A stretch of 64,000 nucleotides of DNA from Channallabes apus (lineage: Eukaryota > Chordata > Actinopteri > Siluriformes > Clariidae), in contig CM060121.1 in assembly GCA_030522415.1 (NCBI GenBank), positions 17,349,642-17,413,641 on the forward strand. The letters are read 5' to 3'. Made by a program: the position numbers and the translations under genes. Shown piece by piece: positions 63,445 to 64,000 of the stretch; the first letter of the stretch is position 1; the number at the start of each line of letters is the position of its first letter. The notes under the pieces were generated by a model. It did not search any database. It was given only the letters and a program-made list of their open reading frames with translations, and was not told where the DNA came from.

Positions 63445-63541
63445 AATTCAATTCAATCCAATTTTATTTGTATAGCGCTTTTAACAATTGAAATTGTCTC
63501 AAAGCAGCTTCACACAATCAAAAGAATTATTTGTATGAAAT
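63445..63541 (-). repeat. Dispersed fish repeat, 3' tail of a retroposon
   Basis: Reverse-complement partner of 1396-1498 (ttttatttgtatagcgcttt). Confidence 0.65.
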
Positions 63542-63663
63542 GTGAATGTGTATGAATCAAAATTATATGGTTCCAATAGAAAGGGGTCAGAACACATATG
63601 TCTTTACTCTTATGGTGGGAAAGTGGGGTCCTACTCAATAGGTAACAATGTTATGACTGATCA

Positions 63664-63721
<58 letters not shown>
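63664..63721 (+). repeat. (TA)n microsatellite
   Basis: About 29 alternating TA units, 70 bp from the 3' end of fahd1. Confidence 0.95.
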
Positions 63722-63724
<3 letters not shown>

Positions 63725-63790
63725 TCATTTTAATCAACACGAATTGTGAGATAAAGCGAAAGCATCGACGGAGAGATGACTGGACTCGTG

Positions 63791-64000
63791 TCAGCTGTGT
63801 CCTGAGGCCTGTCTGCCGACTTTAAAAGTCATGCTGATGACCCCCTCGATACCGGCCTGAAGCTCATCGTGCTCGTGCACGGCTCCGACTCCTTTGGGAG
63901 TCCCGGTCAGTATGAGATCTCCTTCCTCTAACGCCATGACCCTGCTGATGTAGCTGATCAGGTAGGGCACGGAGAAGATCATCTGCGCGCTGCTGCCTCT
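63791..64000 (-). CDS. fahd1: Fumarylacetoacetate hydrolase domain protein 1, C-terminal part
   Basis: FAHD1 is a mitochondrial acylpyruvase and oxaloacetate decarboxylase. The visible 69 codons on the minus strand begin R-G-S-S-A-Q, run through M-I-F-S-V-P-Y-L-I-S-Y, then the signature L-T-G-T-P-K-G-V-G, and end V-S-M-T-F-K-V-like (here I-S-M-T-F-K-V) plus a short tail to TGA at 63791-63793. That is the C-terminal third of the FAH fold. The rest, including metal-binding residues, lies beyond the right edge. The frame is open to the window end, so no intron boundary is seen. Its neighbours msrb1 and hs3st6 fit the human order. Confidence 0.92.
   Translation of the reverse strand, partial: RGSSAQMIFSVPYLISYISRVMALEEGDLILTGTPKGVGAVHEHDELQAGIEGVISMTFKVGRQASGHS

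Overview
The window looks like nuclear DNA of a teleost fish. It is AT-rich, its genes are split by introns, and it is crowded with fish-type repeats: Tc1/mariner elements, tRNA-derived SINEs of the DANA/Mermaid type, an L2-like LINE remnant and a chromodomain Ty3/Gypsy element. The SINE type would fit a catfish or another otophysan, but that is inference.

Three host genes can be supported. (1) msrb1, the selenoprotein methionine-R-sulfoxide reductase B1, lies on + at 5069-9935 in four coding exons. It has an in-frame TGA selenocysteine codon at 7683-7685 and a good SECIS candidate at 10002-10077. (2) An hs3st6-like heparan sulfate 3-O-sulfotransferase lies on + in two exons, 36099-36562 and 50520-51138, around a 14-kb intron. 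(3) The 3' end of fahd1 lies on - at 63791-64000 and runs off the right edge. As I recall the human 16p13.3 map, the order and relative orientation msrb1 > hs3st6 > < fahd1 match it, except that human MEIOB, which sits between HS3ST6 and FAHD1, was not seen here.

Most of the rest is transposon sequence. From 27271 to 34091 an old Tc1-like element has its transposase pseudogene split by a 5.25-kb Tf1/sushi-type chromovirus (27992-33238). That element has two 505-bp LTRs that look identical by eye, a perfect 5-bp target duplication, open gag and pol frames in a -1 relation, and a self-priming type primer site. A second Tc1 element at 57184-58794 has an uninterrupted 337-aa DD34E transposase and full IR/DR ends. 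Decayed Tc1/mariner copies lie at about 0.6-1.2, 3.1-4.6, 8.7-9.0, 12.4-12.9, 18.7-19.6, 24.6-25.4, 37.8-38.3, 44.6-45.0, 59.5-59.9 and 63.3-63.4 kb. A TA-flanked MITE family recurs at about 8.3, 16.9, 22.3 and 43.1 kb. A 550-bp piggyBac-like MITE with TTAA duplications sits inside the 3.1-kb Tc1 remnant. About a dozen copies of one SINE family, a few of a second, and several long microsatellites complete the picture.

The remaining stretches (for example 10.2-12.0, 20.3-22.3, 25.4-27.3, 53.4-56.9 kb and most of the hs3st6 intron) show no gene I can recognise.
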